Assembly: GCA_016787085.1 (NCBI GenBank)
Contig: JAEUVJ010000013.1
Location: 1 to 64,000, forward strand
Direction: 5' to 3'
DNA length: 64,000 bases
From: Chitinophagaceae bacterium
GTDB taxonomy: Bacteria; Bacteroidota; Bacteroidia; Chitinophagales; Chitinophagaceae
This document shows positions 25,560 through 34,450 of the stretch, one piece after another; position 1 is the stretch's first letter; each line of letters starts with the position of its first letter. The translations under genes and the position numbers were made by a program. Under the pieces are notes generated by a model that saw nothing but the letters and a program-made list of their open reading frames with translations, was not told the DNA's origin and did no database searches.

Positions 25560-27377
25560 TTATGCTTTTGCTGGTACAGCGAATAATTCGCTTTGCAGGG
25601 CTGTAATAAATTCAATCACATTTGTTTTCACATGAATGAAATCATCCACTCCCGCTTGTCTCAAAATATCTGTTATTGCCGCCGGATAACCCGCCACCAA
25701 TAATTTTTTATCACTGCCGCATTGTTTGAACCCCTCTGCAAAAAGTTTTCCATCAGTTTCGTATTCCGCATCAGACGAACAGAGCACAACAATATCTGCA
25801 TCGCTCTTTACACTTTCTTCCGCTCCTTTCTTTATATCGTCAAAAAAGAACTCTCCCATTATTTCAAATCCTGCAGTTCCGAAAAATTCAGCAACAAAAG
25901 AAGCCCTCGCTTTTCGCATGGCAAGGTTGCCAAAACAGGCGAGATACACCTTTGGTAATTTACCGGTAAGCTCAAACTCATGCCGGGTACGCTGCTTCAT
26001 TTCTTCGAATCGTTGCGTAGCCCTTTGTGGCCGAAGCAAAGGAAAATCGAATGCTGCTGTATCATCCAAAACCTTCCCGATAGACGGGGTCCTTTCCTGG
26101 AGATCCGGGTATTTGTTTGTTCCTACATATACCTGTCTTCTTAAAGCCGTTTCGTTTTCCTTTTTCTCTCTCAGTTCTGCTATCTTCTCCTGTATCACCC
26201 CTTCAACAAAAGATTCAACATAACCGCCATTCGCTTCGAACTCGTTGAATAACTGCAATGTTTTCTCTGCTACGCCTGATGTGATAGTTTCAATATAATA
26301 AGATCCGGCAGCCGGGTCAGCTACTTTATCGAAATAAGATTCTTCTTTCAGCAAGTTCGAAATATTAAGGGCTACCCTGTGACTAAACTCATCGGGATCG
26401 TTATACGCACTGTCATGCGGATGTATAAGAATGGCATCACAACCACCTAAGATGGCCGACATCGCTTCGGTGGTATTCCTGAGCATGTTCACATTGGGGT
26501 CATATAGAGATTTTGACCATGCAGCATTGGAACTTAAAACAGGCACTTCCGGTACCGGCACAGAATAGCGTTCGAGGATCGCCGTAAGCACAGTCCTGAT
26601 AGCTCTTAACTTGGCAATCTCAAAAAAATAATTCCCGCCTATGGCGAGATGCAATGCCAGCTGATCAATGATCTTTTCTCTTTCAAGTCCCGTTTTCTCA
26701 AGCAGTTCAATAGTATCAGTTACTTTGCTAAGTGTAAAAGCGAGTTCCTGAACAATACCCGATCCGGCATTCACAAAAGAGTGAGAACTTAACATCAGGC
26801 CTTTGAAATGTTCAGCCTGTGCAGTAACCTTCATTTGCTCTGCCAATGATTCAATATCCGGGTCCTGCCCGGTTACTGACCATGTTTCTAATACATCTGT
26901 TTGGACAAACCCATGGATAGCTGATAATTCAATACCCTTAGATACTATAAAGTCAAAATAATTCCGGAACAGGGAAGGAGAGGGTTTTGGCAATTGAAAT
27001 GAGATTTCGATCTTCTCCGGATTGACGTCATTGAGCAGTATATGAAAATCTATTTTCTCCGGGTCTTCAATATTTAATAATACACCACTGATGTCAAAAG
27101 CCATCATCCTGCGGATGAATTCATTGGCCGCAGCCGGGTCTGACGTATTCACCCCGATGTAATTCAGCCAGCCCTTTTTGCCGTGATCATCCTTAGTGAA
27201 CGAAACTGCCGGCAGATCCTCTTCAGTATAAAAAGGCTGAACCAGTATCCCTTCTTCGGTTTTCCAAACAAGTTTCTTGTCAAAGTCAGCCCCTTTCAGG
27301 TCTTTTATAGCTACCTCCTTCCAGGCCTTTGCGGTGACCGGCTGAAATTCTGAAAAGAGTTTTACATCGTTTGCCAT
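25560..27377 (-). CDS. mutA: Methylmalonyl-CoA mutase, small subunit
   Basis: 605 residues. Same fold as the large subunit but the C-terminal Rossmann part (VYLACFGNLAMRKARASFVAEFFGTAGFE) lacks the DxHxxG cobalamin motif, as expected for the non-catalytic partner of the heterodimer. Barrel features such as GGCDAILIHPHDSAYNDPDEFSHR are recognisable. Start follows a 63-bp spacer after the CoA-transferase gene. Confidence 0.94.
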   Translation of the reverse strand: MANDVKLFSEFQPVTAKAWKEVAIKDLKGADFDKKLVWKTEEGILVQPFYTEEDLPAVSFTKDDHGKKGWLNYIGVNTSDPAAANEFIRRMMAFDISGVLLNIEDPEKIDFHILLNDVNPEKIEISFQLPKPSPSLFRNYFDFIVSKGIELSAIHGFVQTDVLETWSVTGQDPDIESLAEQMKVTAQAEHFKGLMLSSHSFVNAGSGIVQELAFTLSKVTDTIELLEKTGLEREKIIDQLALHLAIGGNYFFEIAKLRAIRTVLTAILERYSVPVPEVPVLSSNAAWSKSLYDPNVNMLRNTTEAMSAILGGCDAILIHPHDSAYNDPDEFSHRVALNISNLLKEESYFDKVADPAAGSYYIETITSGVAEKTLQLFNEFEANGGYVESFVEGVIQEKIAELREKKENETALRRQVYVGTNKYPDLQERTPSIGKVLDDTAAFDFPLLRPQRATQRFEEMKQRTRHEFELTGKLPKVYLACFGNLAMRKARASFVAEFFGTAGFEIMGEFFFDDIKKGAEESVKSDADIVVLCSSDAEYETDGKLFAEGFKQCGSDKKLLVAGYPAAITDILRQAGVDDFIHVKTNVIEFITALQSELFAVPAKA

Positions 27378-27440
27378 GATAACAATTTTTATCTTTTACA
27401 GGCTGCTGCATGAAAAAACCGCTTCCGTAACCAATTTCTA

Positions 27441-28760
27441 TCAGTTCACATGAGCTTCCATTATTCCGTGGCCATTGAAAGAATACAAGCTGCTTCCGAA
27501 ACGTTCATGCGCTGCTTTTTCCAATGCTTCCCTGGCGGAGGGATGCGCTACATCTATCAGCGCCTTTGCTCTCTGGGCAAGGTTCCTGCCTTTCAGCTCT
27601 GCTACACCATACTCGGTTACTATATACTGCGCATGAGCACGGGTGGTAACCACTCCTGCACCTTCTTTCAATACAGGAACGATCTTCGAGAACCCGTTAC
27701 CTGTGGCGGACGGCAAAGCACAGATCGCCTTTCCGCCGGGAGAAAGTGCAGCTCCTCTCATGAAATCCATCTGGCCTCCTACTCCTGAATACATTTTAGT
27801 ACCAATACTGTCAGCACATATCTGTCCTGTGAGATCAACCTCAATAGCTGAATTGATTGCAATTACCTTAGGGTTCCTGCGTATAACTGCTGTATCATTT
27901 ACAAATGCAATATCACGCATCAGCACAATTGGGTTGTCATCCATGAAATCATAAAGCTTTCTTGAGCCCATAGCAAAACCGGAGACGATCATACGTTTCA
28001 ACACATTTTTCTTCGCTCCGTTCACTACTCCTTTTTCGATCAGCGGAAGAATGCCTTCGGAAAACATTTCTGTGTGTACGCCAAGATCTTTATGATTGGT
28101 CAGACAGCTTAATACGGAATTCGGGATGCCCCCGATACCCATCTGCAGGGTAGAACCATCTTCTATCATCTCTGCAATGTACCTGCCGATACTTGTTTCT
28201 TCCGGCGTAGGATCCCCAAGATGTAATTCATAAATAGGGTCGTTGACTTCCACACAGGCATCAAAGCGGCTGATATGAATAATGCCATCGCCGGCTGTTC
28301 TTGGCATATTCGGGTTTATCTGGGCAATGATCGTTTTTGTGGTTTCAAGCCCACCTACCATTACATCAACAGATACACCCAGTGAACAATACCCGTGTTT
28401 GTCCGGTGGAGATACGTTCAAAAGCACCACATCTACAGGAAGTGTTCCGTTCCTGAACAAATGCGGAATATCACTCAGGAAAACAGGATTATACTGGGCG
28501 CTTCCCATTTGCACATATTTCCGCATATTGGCTCCAATAAAAAAACAGTTTGTCCTGAAACTCTCCGCATATTTTGGATCGGCATACTCAGCATAGCCTT
28601 CCGTATGGATATGTGCCACTTCCACATCCCGCAACTCTGCCGCCCTTGCTGTCATAGCTTTTAGCAAGGTCTGGGGTGTAGCCGATGCAGCCTGCACCAG
28701 CACCCTGTCCCCTGATCTTATCAGTTTTACTGCTTTTTCAGCAGATACATAGTTTACCAT
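27441..28760 (-). CDS. Acetyl-CoA hydrolase/transferase family CoA-transferase
   Basis: 439 residues, cytoplasmic. Family landmarks: NVSPPDKHGYCSLGVSVD, LQMGIGGIPNSVL (residues 206-216), NSAIEVDLTGQICADSIG (303-320) and YSGVGGQMDFMRGA, then VVTTRAHAQYIVTEYGVAEL. Such enzymes move CoA between carboxylic acids. Position between mutase and decarboxylase genes points to propionyl-CoA:succinate or acetate transfer, closing the cycle without ATP; that substrate choice is inferred from context. 4-hydroxybutyrate CoA-transferase is a relative to keep in mind. Confidence 0.88.
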   Translation of the reverse strand: MVNYVSAEKAVKLIRSGDRVLVQAASATPQTLLKAMTARAAELRDVEVAHIHTEGYAEYADPKYAESFRTNCFFIGANMRKYVQMGSAQYNPVFLSDIPHLFRNGTLPVDVVLLNVSPPDKHGYCSLGVSVDVMVGGLETTKTIIAQINPNMPRTAGDGIIHISRFDACVEVNDPIYELHLGDPTPEETSIGRYIAEMIEDGSTLQMGIGGIPNSVLSCLTNHKDLGVHTEMFSEGILPLIEKGVVNGAKKNVLKRMIVSGFAMGSRKLYDFMDDNPIVLMRDIAFVNDTAVIRRNPKVIAINSAIEVDLTGQICADSIGTKMYSGVGGQMDFMRGAALSPGGKAICALPSATGNGFSKIVPVLKEGAGVVTTRAHAQYIVTEYGVAELKGRNLAQRAKALIDVAHPSAREALEKAAHERFGSSLYSFNGHGIMEAHVN

Positions 28761-28776
28761 GTTGATTAGGTTTTAT

Positions 28777-29205
28777 TCAGTGAATTACTTTTGATAGCTG
28801 ATTTTTGTTCTCACAAAGCTCCGTCAGTACGCCAAAGGTTGATTTTGGGTGAACAAAAGCTATATCAAGTCCTTCAGCGCCTTTTCTTGGTTTTTCGTCA
28901 ATGAGCTGAATACCTTTTGATGCAGCATCCCCCAACTGTGCTTCTATGTTGCTTACTGCAAAAGCGATATGATGAATGCCTTCTCCTTTTTTCTCAATGA
29001 ATTTCCCGACTGGCCCTTCCGGGGAAGTACTTTCAAGCAATTCGATTTTTGTCTCCCCTATTTTAAAGAAAGCTGTTTTCACCTTCTGATCTTTTACTTC
29101 TTCGATTGAATAACATTTCAATCCAAGAATTTCTTCATAATACCTGATCGCGGCAGGCAGGTCTTTTACAGCGATACCGATATGTTCAATATAATTCAGT
29201 TCCAT
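28777..29205 (-). CDS. mce: Methylmalonyl-CoA epimerase
   Basis: 142 residues from ATG 29205, which has AAAAAGGAAC just upstream; a TTG 7 codons earlier is less likely. Glyoxalase/VOC fold: [26 protein letters not shown] at the start, with metal ligands in HIGIAV, HHIAFAV and the C-terminal segment around LTEL. Interconverts the (R) and (S) isomers so that the mutase and the decarboxylase can use the same pool. Usual length. Confidence 0.94.
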   Translation of the reverse strand: MELNYIEHIGIAVKDLPAAIRYYEEILGLKCYSIEEVKDQKVKTAFFKIGETKIELLESTSPEGPVGKFIEKKGEGIHHIAFAVSNIEAQLGDAASKGIQLIDEKPRKGAEGLDIAFVHPKSTFGVLTELCENKNQLSKVIH

Positions 29206-29252
29206 TTGTTCCTTTTTAAATGACAATAATTGCGCTCCCCGGTCATCTTTTC

Positions 29253-29393
29253 CTAAGACTGGTTGCCCGACGGCGCTTCACCCGGAAAGAATTTATCAAT
29301 TAACCGGATAGAAAGATAGAATATGAACATAAAGACAAAAATGCCTGCCATTCCTATGGCTGTTATTTTTAATGCTGCATTAAACGGATCCAT
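29253..29393 (-). CDS. OadG-like small membrane subunit of the Na+-pumping decarboxylase
   Basis: 46 residues, too short for many gene callers. Begins [20 protein letters not shown] and continues with a hydrophobic span (about residues 9-32) and a short polar tail [16 protein letters not shown]. One span, with the G-M-x-G-I-x-x-V-F pattern typical of OadG/MmdD gamma or delta subunits that tether the carboxyltransferase to the membrane pump. It starts 10 nt after the stop of the beta subunit gene, the usual place for this subunit. Family assignment rests on context plus sequence pattern. Confidence 0.78.
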   Translation of the reverse strand: MDPFNAALKITAIGMAGIFVFMFIFYLSIRLIDKFFPGEAPSGNQS

Positions 29394-29403
29394 AAATAAT
29401 CTT

Positions 29404-30555
29404 TTAGAGTAATAATAAAGGAACTAATGCCAGGATAAGTCCGCCTGCGACTACCGAACCGATCTGTCCGCCCACATTGGAGCTGACAGCATGCATCAGA
29501 AGGAAATTATATTGGTCTTCTTTTTGACCCATATTGTGGACAACACGTGCTGACATCGGGAATGCAGATATACCGCAGGCGCCGATCATGGGATTGATCT
29601 TTTTCCCCTCCGGCCGGAAAACATTGACCAGCTTGGCAAACATCACACCACCAAACGTATCAAATATAAAAGCGACCAGTCCCAGCCCGATGATCATAAG
29701 TGTATCTAACCGTACAAAGCGTTCCGCCGTCATGGTACTGGCAATACTGATACCCAGTAAAATAGTAACCAAACTTGCTAATTCATTCTGAGCGGAAAGA
29801 GATAGTTTGTTCAAAACACCACACTCACGGATCAGGTTTCCAAACATCAGGAAGCCGATCAGAGCGATGGATGACGGAGCTACAATGCCGGCAATAACAG
29901 TAACAATGATCGGGAAAAGAATCAATGCCGTGCGGGAAACAGTTTTTGGCTGTGCATCCATCCGGATAAGACGTTCCTTTTTACTGGTGAGCAGCCTGAT
30001 CACAGGCGGCTGTATGATGGGCACCAATGCCATATACGAATAGGCTGCAACAGATATCGGCCCGAGAAGATCCGGGGCAAACCTGGATGAAACGAATATA
30101 GAGGTAGGGCCATCTGCTGCTCCTATTATACCAATTGACGCAGCTTCTTTCAGGTCAAAGCCCATTGTGGTCGCGGCAATAATGGTAAAAAAGATACCAA
30201 ACTGTGCGGCTGCACCAAACAGCAGTAAGAATGGATTTTTAAATAAAGGGCCAAAATCTATCATGGCGCCGATAGCTATGAATATCAGCAATGGGAATAC
30301 TTCATTGGCAATACCGGCTTCATAAAATACGGACAATGCTCCTTCTATAGCTTTTCCTGTCTCCGGGTCAATTTGCGTAATAGCCGAAGTCAGCGGTATA
30401 TTCACCAATATTGCTCCAAACCCCATAGGCAGCAGCAAAGTAGGTTCATATTGTTTGGCGATGGCCAGGTAAATCAGCACAATGCCTACACAGATCATCA
30501 GCAAATGCTGCCAGGTGATGTTGAATAATACTGGTAATAACTCTTGTATGTTCAT
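29404..30555 (-). CDS. Na+-translocating decarboxylase beta subunit (OadB/MmdB)
   Basis: 383 residues, about 9-11 membrane spans. This subunit decarboxylates carboxybiotin and exports Na+. The diagnostic IGIIGAADGPTSIFVSS segment holds the conserved aspartate essential for Na+ transport in the family, and GACGISAFPMSARVVHNMG plus SSNVGGQIGSVVAGG near the C-terminus are also conserved. It is the pump-defining subunit of oxaloacetate, methylmalonyl-CoA or glutaconyl-CoA decarboxylases; the neighbours select methylmalonyl-CoA. Confidence 0.94.
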   Translation of the reverse strand: MNIQELLPVLFNITWQHLLMICVGIVLIYLAIAKQYEPTLLLPMGFGAILVNIPLTSAITQIDPETGKAIEGALSVFYEAGIANEVFPLLIFIAIGAMIDFGPLFKNPFLLLFGAAAQFGIFFTIIAATTMGFDLKEAASIGIIGAADGPTSIFVSSRFAPDLLGPISVAAYSYMALVPIIQPPVIRLLTSKKERLIRMDAQPKTVSRTALILFPIIVTVIAGIVAPSSIALIGFLMFGNLIRECGVLNKLSLSAQNELASLVTILLGISIASTMTAERFVRLDTLMIIGLGLVAFIFDTFGGVMFAKLVNVFRPEGKKINPMIGACGISAFPMSARVVHNMGQKEDQYNFLLMHAVSSNVGGQIGSVVAGGLILALVPLLLL

Positions 30556-30561
30556 AATCGT

Positions 30562-31668
30562 TTAATTTTTTCCGGCTCTTTCAATAATTGATCCGCCCTC
30601 TTCCAATTCTTCTTCGAGCACTTCTACTTCCTCTTCCAGTTCTTCTACTTCTTCTTTCAGATGTTCTATTTCTTTCTTTTCAGCGATCACCATTGACAGG
30701 AGTATGGACAGAGCCAGTGTTGAAATGATCACTACCAGCGATATCCATGTATGATGAGAGAAAAATTCCTCAACTGCACTTACGGATGAAAGCAGCATTT
30801 TTGCACCGATAAAAAAGAGAATGAAGCTTACCCCGTGCTGCAGGAACCTGAACATCCCCATGATACCTTTGAGAGCAAAGAACAAGGAGACGAGCCCCAT
30901 AACAGCAAACACATTGGATGTAATGGCTATAAAATCTTCTTCTTTGGCGGTCAATACACTGGCAGAACCCTCTTTGATCACACCAATAATGGCAGGGATA
31001 GAATCTACCGCGAAAAGCACGTCGGTTGATCCGATCACCAGGAATACAAGAAAAATGCTGGTAATATGCCACCTGCCATTGATCTTATGAAAGAAATGAG
31101 GGGCATCTTTGTTCGAATCAATCGGGAATAGTTTTGATGCGGTACGATACAAAAAATTTTCTTTGGGGTCCACATGTTCCCCGTCACCGGTAAATGCCAT
31201 TTTATAGGCGGTCCAGATCAGAATGGCCCCAAAAACGTAAATGATCCAGTGAAACTGCTGCACGAGTTCCATGCCGGCGACAATGAATAGTATGCGGAGT
31301 ACTATCGAAAGCAGGATACCCAGCTTCAGTAATTTTGGCTGGTTCTTTTCATGGACATCCATCAACGAAAAGATCATGATAAAGACAAACAGGTTATCTA
31401 CAGATAACGAATATTCCGTCAGGTAGCCTGAAATGAACTTGAACATCATCGTGGATGAAGTGTTGGCTGCGCTACCGGGGTTTTGGGGAAAGAACAGGTA
31501 AATAGCCACCCCAAATAATAAAGCAATAGATATCCAAAGCCCTGTCCATCGCAGAGAAGTTTTGACACTGATCTTCCCTGAACGATGGCTTGTCGCGTAC
31601 ATATCTATAAAAAACACGATAAAAAAGAGGGCGATAAATGAGAGCCAGAATACGGTTATAGAGCCCAT
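30562..31668 (-). CDS. TerC family integral membrane protein with glutamate-rich coiled-coil tail
   Basis: 368 residues, about 8-9 spans. TerC landmarks: SLSVDNLFVFIMIFS, GTAYKMAF-like loop region, and VIGSTDVLFAVDSIPAIIG with the acidic in-membrane residues thought to bind a metal ion. Residues from about 330 form a charged tail EKKEIEHLKEEVEELEEEV continuing as repeated glutamates, predicted coiled coil. TerC members act in Mn2+ export and tellurite resistance. It stands between the biotin carrier and the beta subunit of the decarboxylase, unusual for TerC, with only 6 nt to the next gene. Confidence 0.9.
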   Translation of the reverse strand: MGSITVFWLSFIALFFIVFFIDMYATSHRSGKISVKTSLRWTGLWISIALLFGVAIYLFFPQNPGSAANTSSTMMFKFISGYLTEYSLSVDNLFVFIMIFSLMDVHEKNQPKLLKLGILLSIVLRILFIVAGMELVQQFHWIIYVFGAILIWTAYKMAFTGDGEHVDPKENFLYRTASKLFPIDSNKDAPHFFHKINGRWHITSIFLVFLVIGSTDVLFAVDSIPAIIGVIKEGSASVLTAKEEDFIAITSNVFAVMGLVSLFFALKGIMGMFRFLQHGVSFILFFIGAKMLLSSVSAVEEFFSHHTWISLVVIISTLALSILLSMVIAEKKEIEHLKEEVEELEEEVEVLEEELEEGGSIIERAGKN

Positions 31669-31747
31669 ATTGAAACATTTTATGGTTAACAGTCCTGCGG
31701 TATCCCTTACCAGCAGTATTGTTTATTATAACACTACGCCATTTTAA

Positions 31748-32188
31748 TCAACCGATTTCAACAAGCAGGTTTCCTTCCAGTACGGTATCGCCTTTTTGCA
31801 CATGAACAGCGGTAATAACGCCTTCCTTATCGGTGTTGATATTATTTTCCATCTTCATGGCCTCCAGGCAAACAATGGTTTGCCCTACCGAAACACGGTC
31901 ACCCTGTTTCACGAATATGTCAAGTATTTTGCCTGGCAATGGTGACTTGATCGTACCTGTTCCCTTAGGAGCAGCCGGGCTGGCTGTCTTCGCTGTAGAA
32001 GGAGTGACATCTGTAGAAGGAACGGCCACCGGTCTTAGTAAAGTAGGCGTCTTGGTGGTCCTTAACTGTTGTTCCACCTCTACTTCATACACCTTCCCGT
32101 TCACATTGACTTTTGCAAAGTTGTCTTCTACATCCAGCACTTCTACATTGTACTGCTTGTCTTTTATCCTGAACTTATAGTGTTTCAT
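31748..32188 (-). CDS. Biotin carrier protein of the decarboxylase (MmdC-like)
   Basis: 146 residues. N-terminal beta-rich segment (1-45), a Pro/Ala/Thr linker (46-80) and a C-terminal biotinyl domain with EAMKMENN; biotin attaches to K112. The carboxyl group moves from methylmalonyl-CoA by the carboxyltransferase onto this biotin, then to the beta subunit. Flexible linker supports swinging. Same protein type serves propionyl-CoA carboxylase, but no biotin carboxylase gene is nearby. Confidence 0.92.
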   Translation of the reverse strand: MKHYKFRIKDKQYNVEVLDVEDNFAKVNVNGKVYEVEVEQQLRTTKTPTLLRPVAVPSTDVTPSTAKTASPAAPKGTGTIKSPLPGKILDIFVKQGDRVSVGQTIVCLEAMKMENNINTDKEGVITAVHVQKGDTVLEGNLLVEIG

Positions 32189-32206
32189 CTTTTAGCTCTT
32201 TAATGT

Positions 32207-32494
32207 TTATTTTATTCTTGATGCGGAACCACGGAAGCATACCGGCCGTTGTCTCAACCCATATATCTTTGAACTCCAGGGAGAGTAAGGTTTTATCACC
32301 TTCTGAATAGTAATGATCGTGTTCTCAAATTCTCTCATTTGGCTTACATGCATATGAAGGGCAAGAGAGATCGCGGATACAATTTCACGGGCATCCTCTT
32401 CTGCATGCATTTCAACAGATGGTGACGGCTTTACTGCTTCCACCTTCCCATTACCATTTTTTGCTTCCGCTCTTTTACTGAAAAAGAATTTCAT
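32207..32494 (-). CDS. OadG-type soluble subunit of the decarboxylase
   Basis: 95 residues, no membrane span. Basic and charged N-terminus, then AREIVSAISLALHMHV and a short beta segment, ending YSPWSSKIYGLRQRP. The helix with alanine/alanine-leu-his and the YSPWSSKIYGLR box are what I associate with the soluble C-terminal part of OadG family proteins of Bacteroidota, which elsewhere is fused to the membrane span. Lies between the carboxyltransferase and biotin carrier genes. Confidence 0.75.
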   Translation of the reverse strand: MKFFFSKRAEAKNGNGKVEAVKPSPSVEMHAEEDAREIVSAISLALHMHVSQMREFENTIITIQKVIKPYSPWSSKIYGLRQRPVCFRGSASRIK

Positions 32495-32505
32495 GTTGCC
32501 TGTTT

Positions 32506-34065
32506 TTATAAAGGAATATTGCCATGCTTTTTAGGAGGATTTGTATCCTTCTTGGTAGCCAGTGCCTGGAAAGCTCTGATGACCCTGAAGCGTGTAGAAC
32601 GGGGAACGATCACGTCATCGATAAAACCATAGGATGCCGCATCATAAGGATTGGCAAATTTGCTTTGGTATTCTTCCTCGTAACTGCGGAAGGCCTCCTC
32701 TCTTTCCGTAGTATCTTCTATTTCAGCTAATTTTTTATTGTACAATATCTCGATAGCTCCTTTTGCTCCCATCACAGCGATCTCGGCCGTCGGCCATGCA
32801 TAGTTAATATCCCCACGCAGGTGTTTTGAGCTCATCACATCATAGGCTCCACCGTATGCCTTACGCAATATAACAGTGACCTTGGGCACCGTAGCCTCTC
32901 CGTATGCATACAACAGCTTGGCACCATGAATAATGATACCACCATATTCCTGGGCTGTTCCCGGTAGGAAGCCAGGGACATCCACTAATGTCAGAATAGG
33001 AATATTAAAGGCATCACAGAATCGTACGAATCGTGCTGCTTTCCGTGAAGCATTGATGTCAAGCACCCCTGCCAGGTAGTTGGGCTGGTTGGCCACAATG
33101 CCGACCGACATACCATCAAAACGGGCATAGCCTGTGACAATATTAGGTGCAAAATGACGGCCCACTTCCATGAACTCTTTATTATCAGCTATGGCATGAA
33201 TGATGTCTTTTACATCGTATGGTTTGTTGGGGCTGTCCGGTATAATAGCATTGAGAGAATCTTCTAGCCTGTCTATCGGATCTGAAGTGGGAATATAGGG
33301 CGGCTCTTCAAGATTGTTTTGTGGCAAATAACTCAGCAGCTTGCGGAGAAGCAGTATTCCCTCTTTCTCATCTTCTGCCACAAAATGTGACACCCCTGAT
33401 TTGGAAGCGTGTATCATTGCTCCACCCAGCTGGTCATCGGTCACTACTTCACCGGTTACTGTTTGCACCACCTTTCTGCCGGTCACAAACATGTAGCTGT
33501 TTGTTTTCGACATCACGATAAAATCAGTAAGCGCAGGGCTATATACGGCGCCACCTGCACAAGGGCCAAAAATGGCCGACAATTGCGGAACCACACCGGA
33601 AGCAAGGATGTTACGTTCGAAGATCTCTGCATAACCGGCTAAACTCTGAACTCCTTCCTGAATACGTGCCCCACCCGAATCATTGATGCCGATAACCGGG
33701 GCTCCCATCTTCATAGCCTGGTCCATCACTTTGCATATTTTCTTAGCAAACATTTCGCTGAGTGATCCGCCAAAGACAGTGAAGTCCTGGGAAAAAACAT
33801 ACACTAGTCTGCCATCAACGGTACCATAACCAGTTATCACGCCATCTGTCAGGTATTTTTCATCATCAATACCAAAATCATTACAACGATGTGCAACAAA
33901 CATGTCAAACTCCTCAAAGCTTCCTTCATCCAATAAAAGATCTATACGTTCGCGGGCTGTGAGTTTACCTTTCCCGTGCTGGGCATCAATACGTTTTTGT
34001 CCGCCGCCGAGCCTTGCTTTCTCACGTTTGTCCAGCAGTTGCTTTATTTTAGTTTCTGGTGCCAT
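32506..34065 (-). CDS. mmdA: Methylmalonyl-CoA decarboxylase alpha / carboxyltransferase subunit
   Basis: 519 residues, standard length for acyl-CoA carboxyltransferases (MmdA, PccB). Two crotonase-like halves: [22 protein letters not shown] at the N-terminus, [18 protein letters not shown] and [13 protein letters not shown], and C-terminal [22 protein letters not shown] and [16 protein letters not shown]. It transfers CO2 between methylmalonyl-CoA and biotin. First gene of the array; adjacency to a Na+-pump subunit and lack of a biotin carboxylase favour MmdA over PccB. Confidence 0.9.
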   Translation of the reverse strand: MAPETKIKQLLDKREKARLGGGQKRIDAQHGKGKLTARERIDLLLDEGSFEEFDMFVAHRCNDFGIDDEKYLTDGVITGYGTVDGRLVYVFSQDFTVFGGSLSEMFAKKICKVMDQAMKMGAPVIGINDSGGARIQEGVQSLAGYAEIFERNILASGVVPQLSAIFGPCAGGAVYSPALTDFIVMSKTNSYMFVTGRKVVQTVTGEVVTDDQLGGAMIHASKSGVSHFVAEDEKEGILLLRKLLSYLPQNNLEEPPYIPTSDPIDRLEDSLNAIIPDSPNKPYDVKDIIHAIADNKEFMEVGRHFAPNIVTGYARFDGMSVGIVANQPNYLAGVLDINASRKAARFVRFCDAFNIPILTLVDVPGFLPGTAQEYGGIIIHGAKLLYAYGEATVPKVTVILRKAYGGAYDVMSSKHLRGDINYAWPTAEIAVMGAKGAIEILYNKKLAEIEDTTEREEAFRSYEEEYQSKFANPYDAASYGFIDDVIVPRSTRFRVIRAFQALATKKDTNPPKKHGNIPL

Positions 34066-34450
34066 ATATTAAATTGAGGTTTGATATTATCATGTTCATC
34101 TACCCGGAATAAAGAGGTGTCCGACACCGGTTTTATGATCCGGTTTGTCTGTACAATTTTGTTTCAGACTGTTTTTGGCAAGGCAATAGTCAGTTAAGAG
34201 GCTTCGTTAACAGGCAGCGGGTGTGGTGAAGAAAAAGCTTTCATAGTTCCTGATCATTCCATTGTTCTTCTTTTATTCTTCCTTCCTACATTCCCTTTCA
34301 TTCAATACTTTTGATCTTTGAATTTCTTCTTATAAAGTTCATTTGTTGAACTACTGACCGATCTTTCTTTTTTGGCGATGCAAATTATAATCAGATGAAT
34401 TCACAGTACCTGTTTTTAGTCATACCACTTTATAATTATTATCATAACTG
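34066..34450. other. Intergenic region between divergent mmdA and meaB, with two palindromes
   Basis: 385 bp with no gene. It must carry the promoters of the ten-gene array and of meaB. Two inverted repeats stand out: GGTGTC-C-GACACC (34116-34128), about 50 nt upstream of mmdA, and AGTTCA-TTTGT-TGAACT (34336-34352), about 100 nt upstream of meaB. A TACTTTTG element (34306-34313) faces meaB. These are candidate operators; no regulator gene is next to them. Confidence 0.5.

Noticed and set aside
34306..34313. TACTTTTG as the meaB promoter
   Set aside because: It matches the -7 consensus but has no spaced TTTG box and would leave a leader of about 130 nt; kept only as a remark in the intergenic entry.
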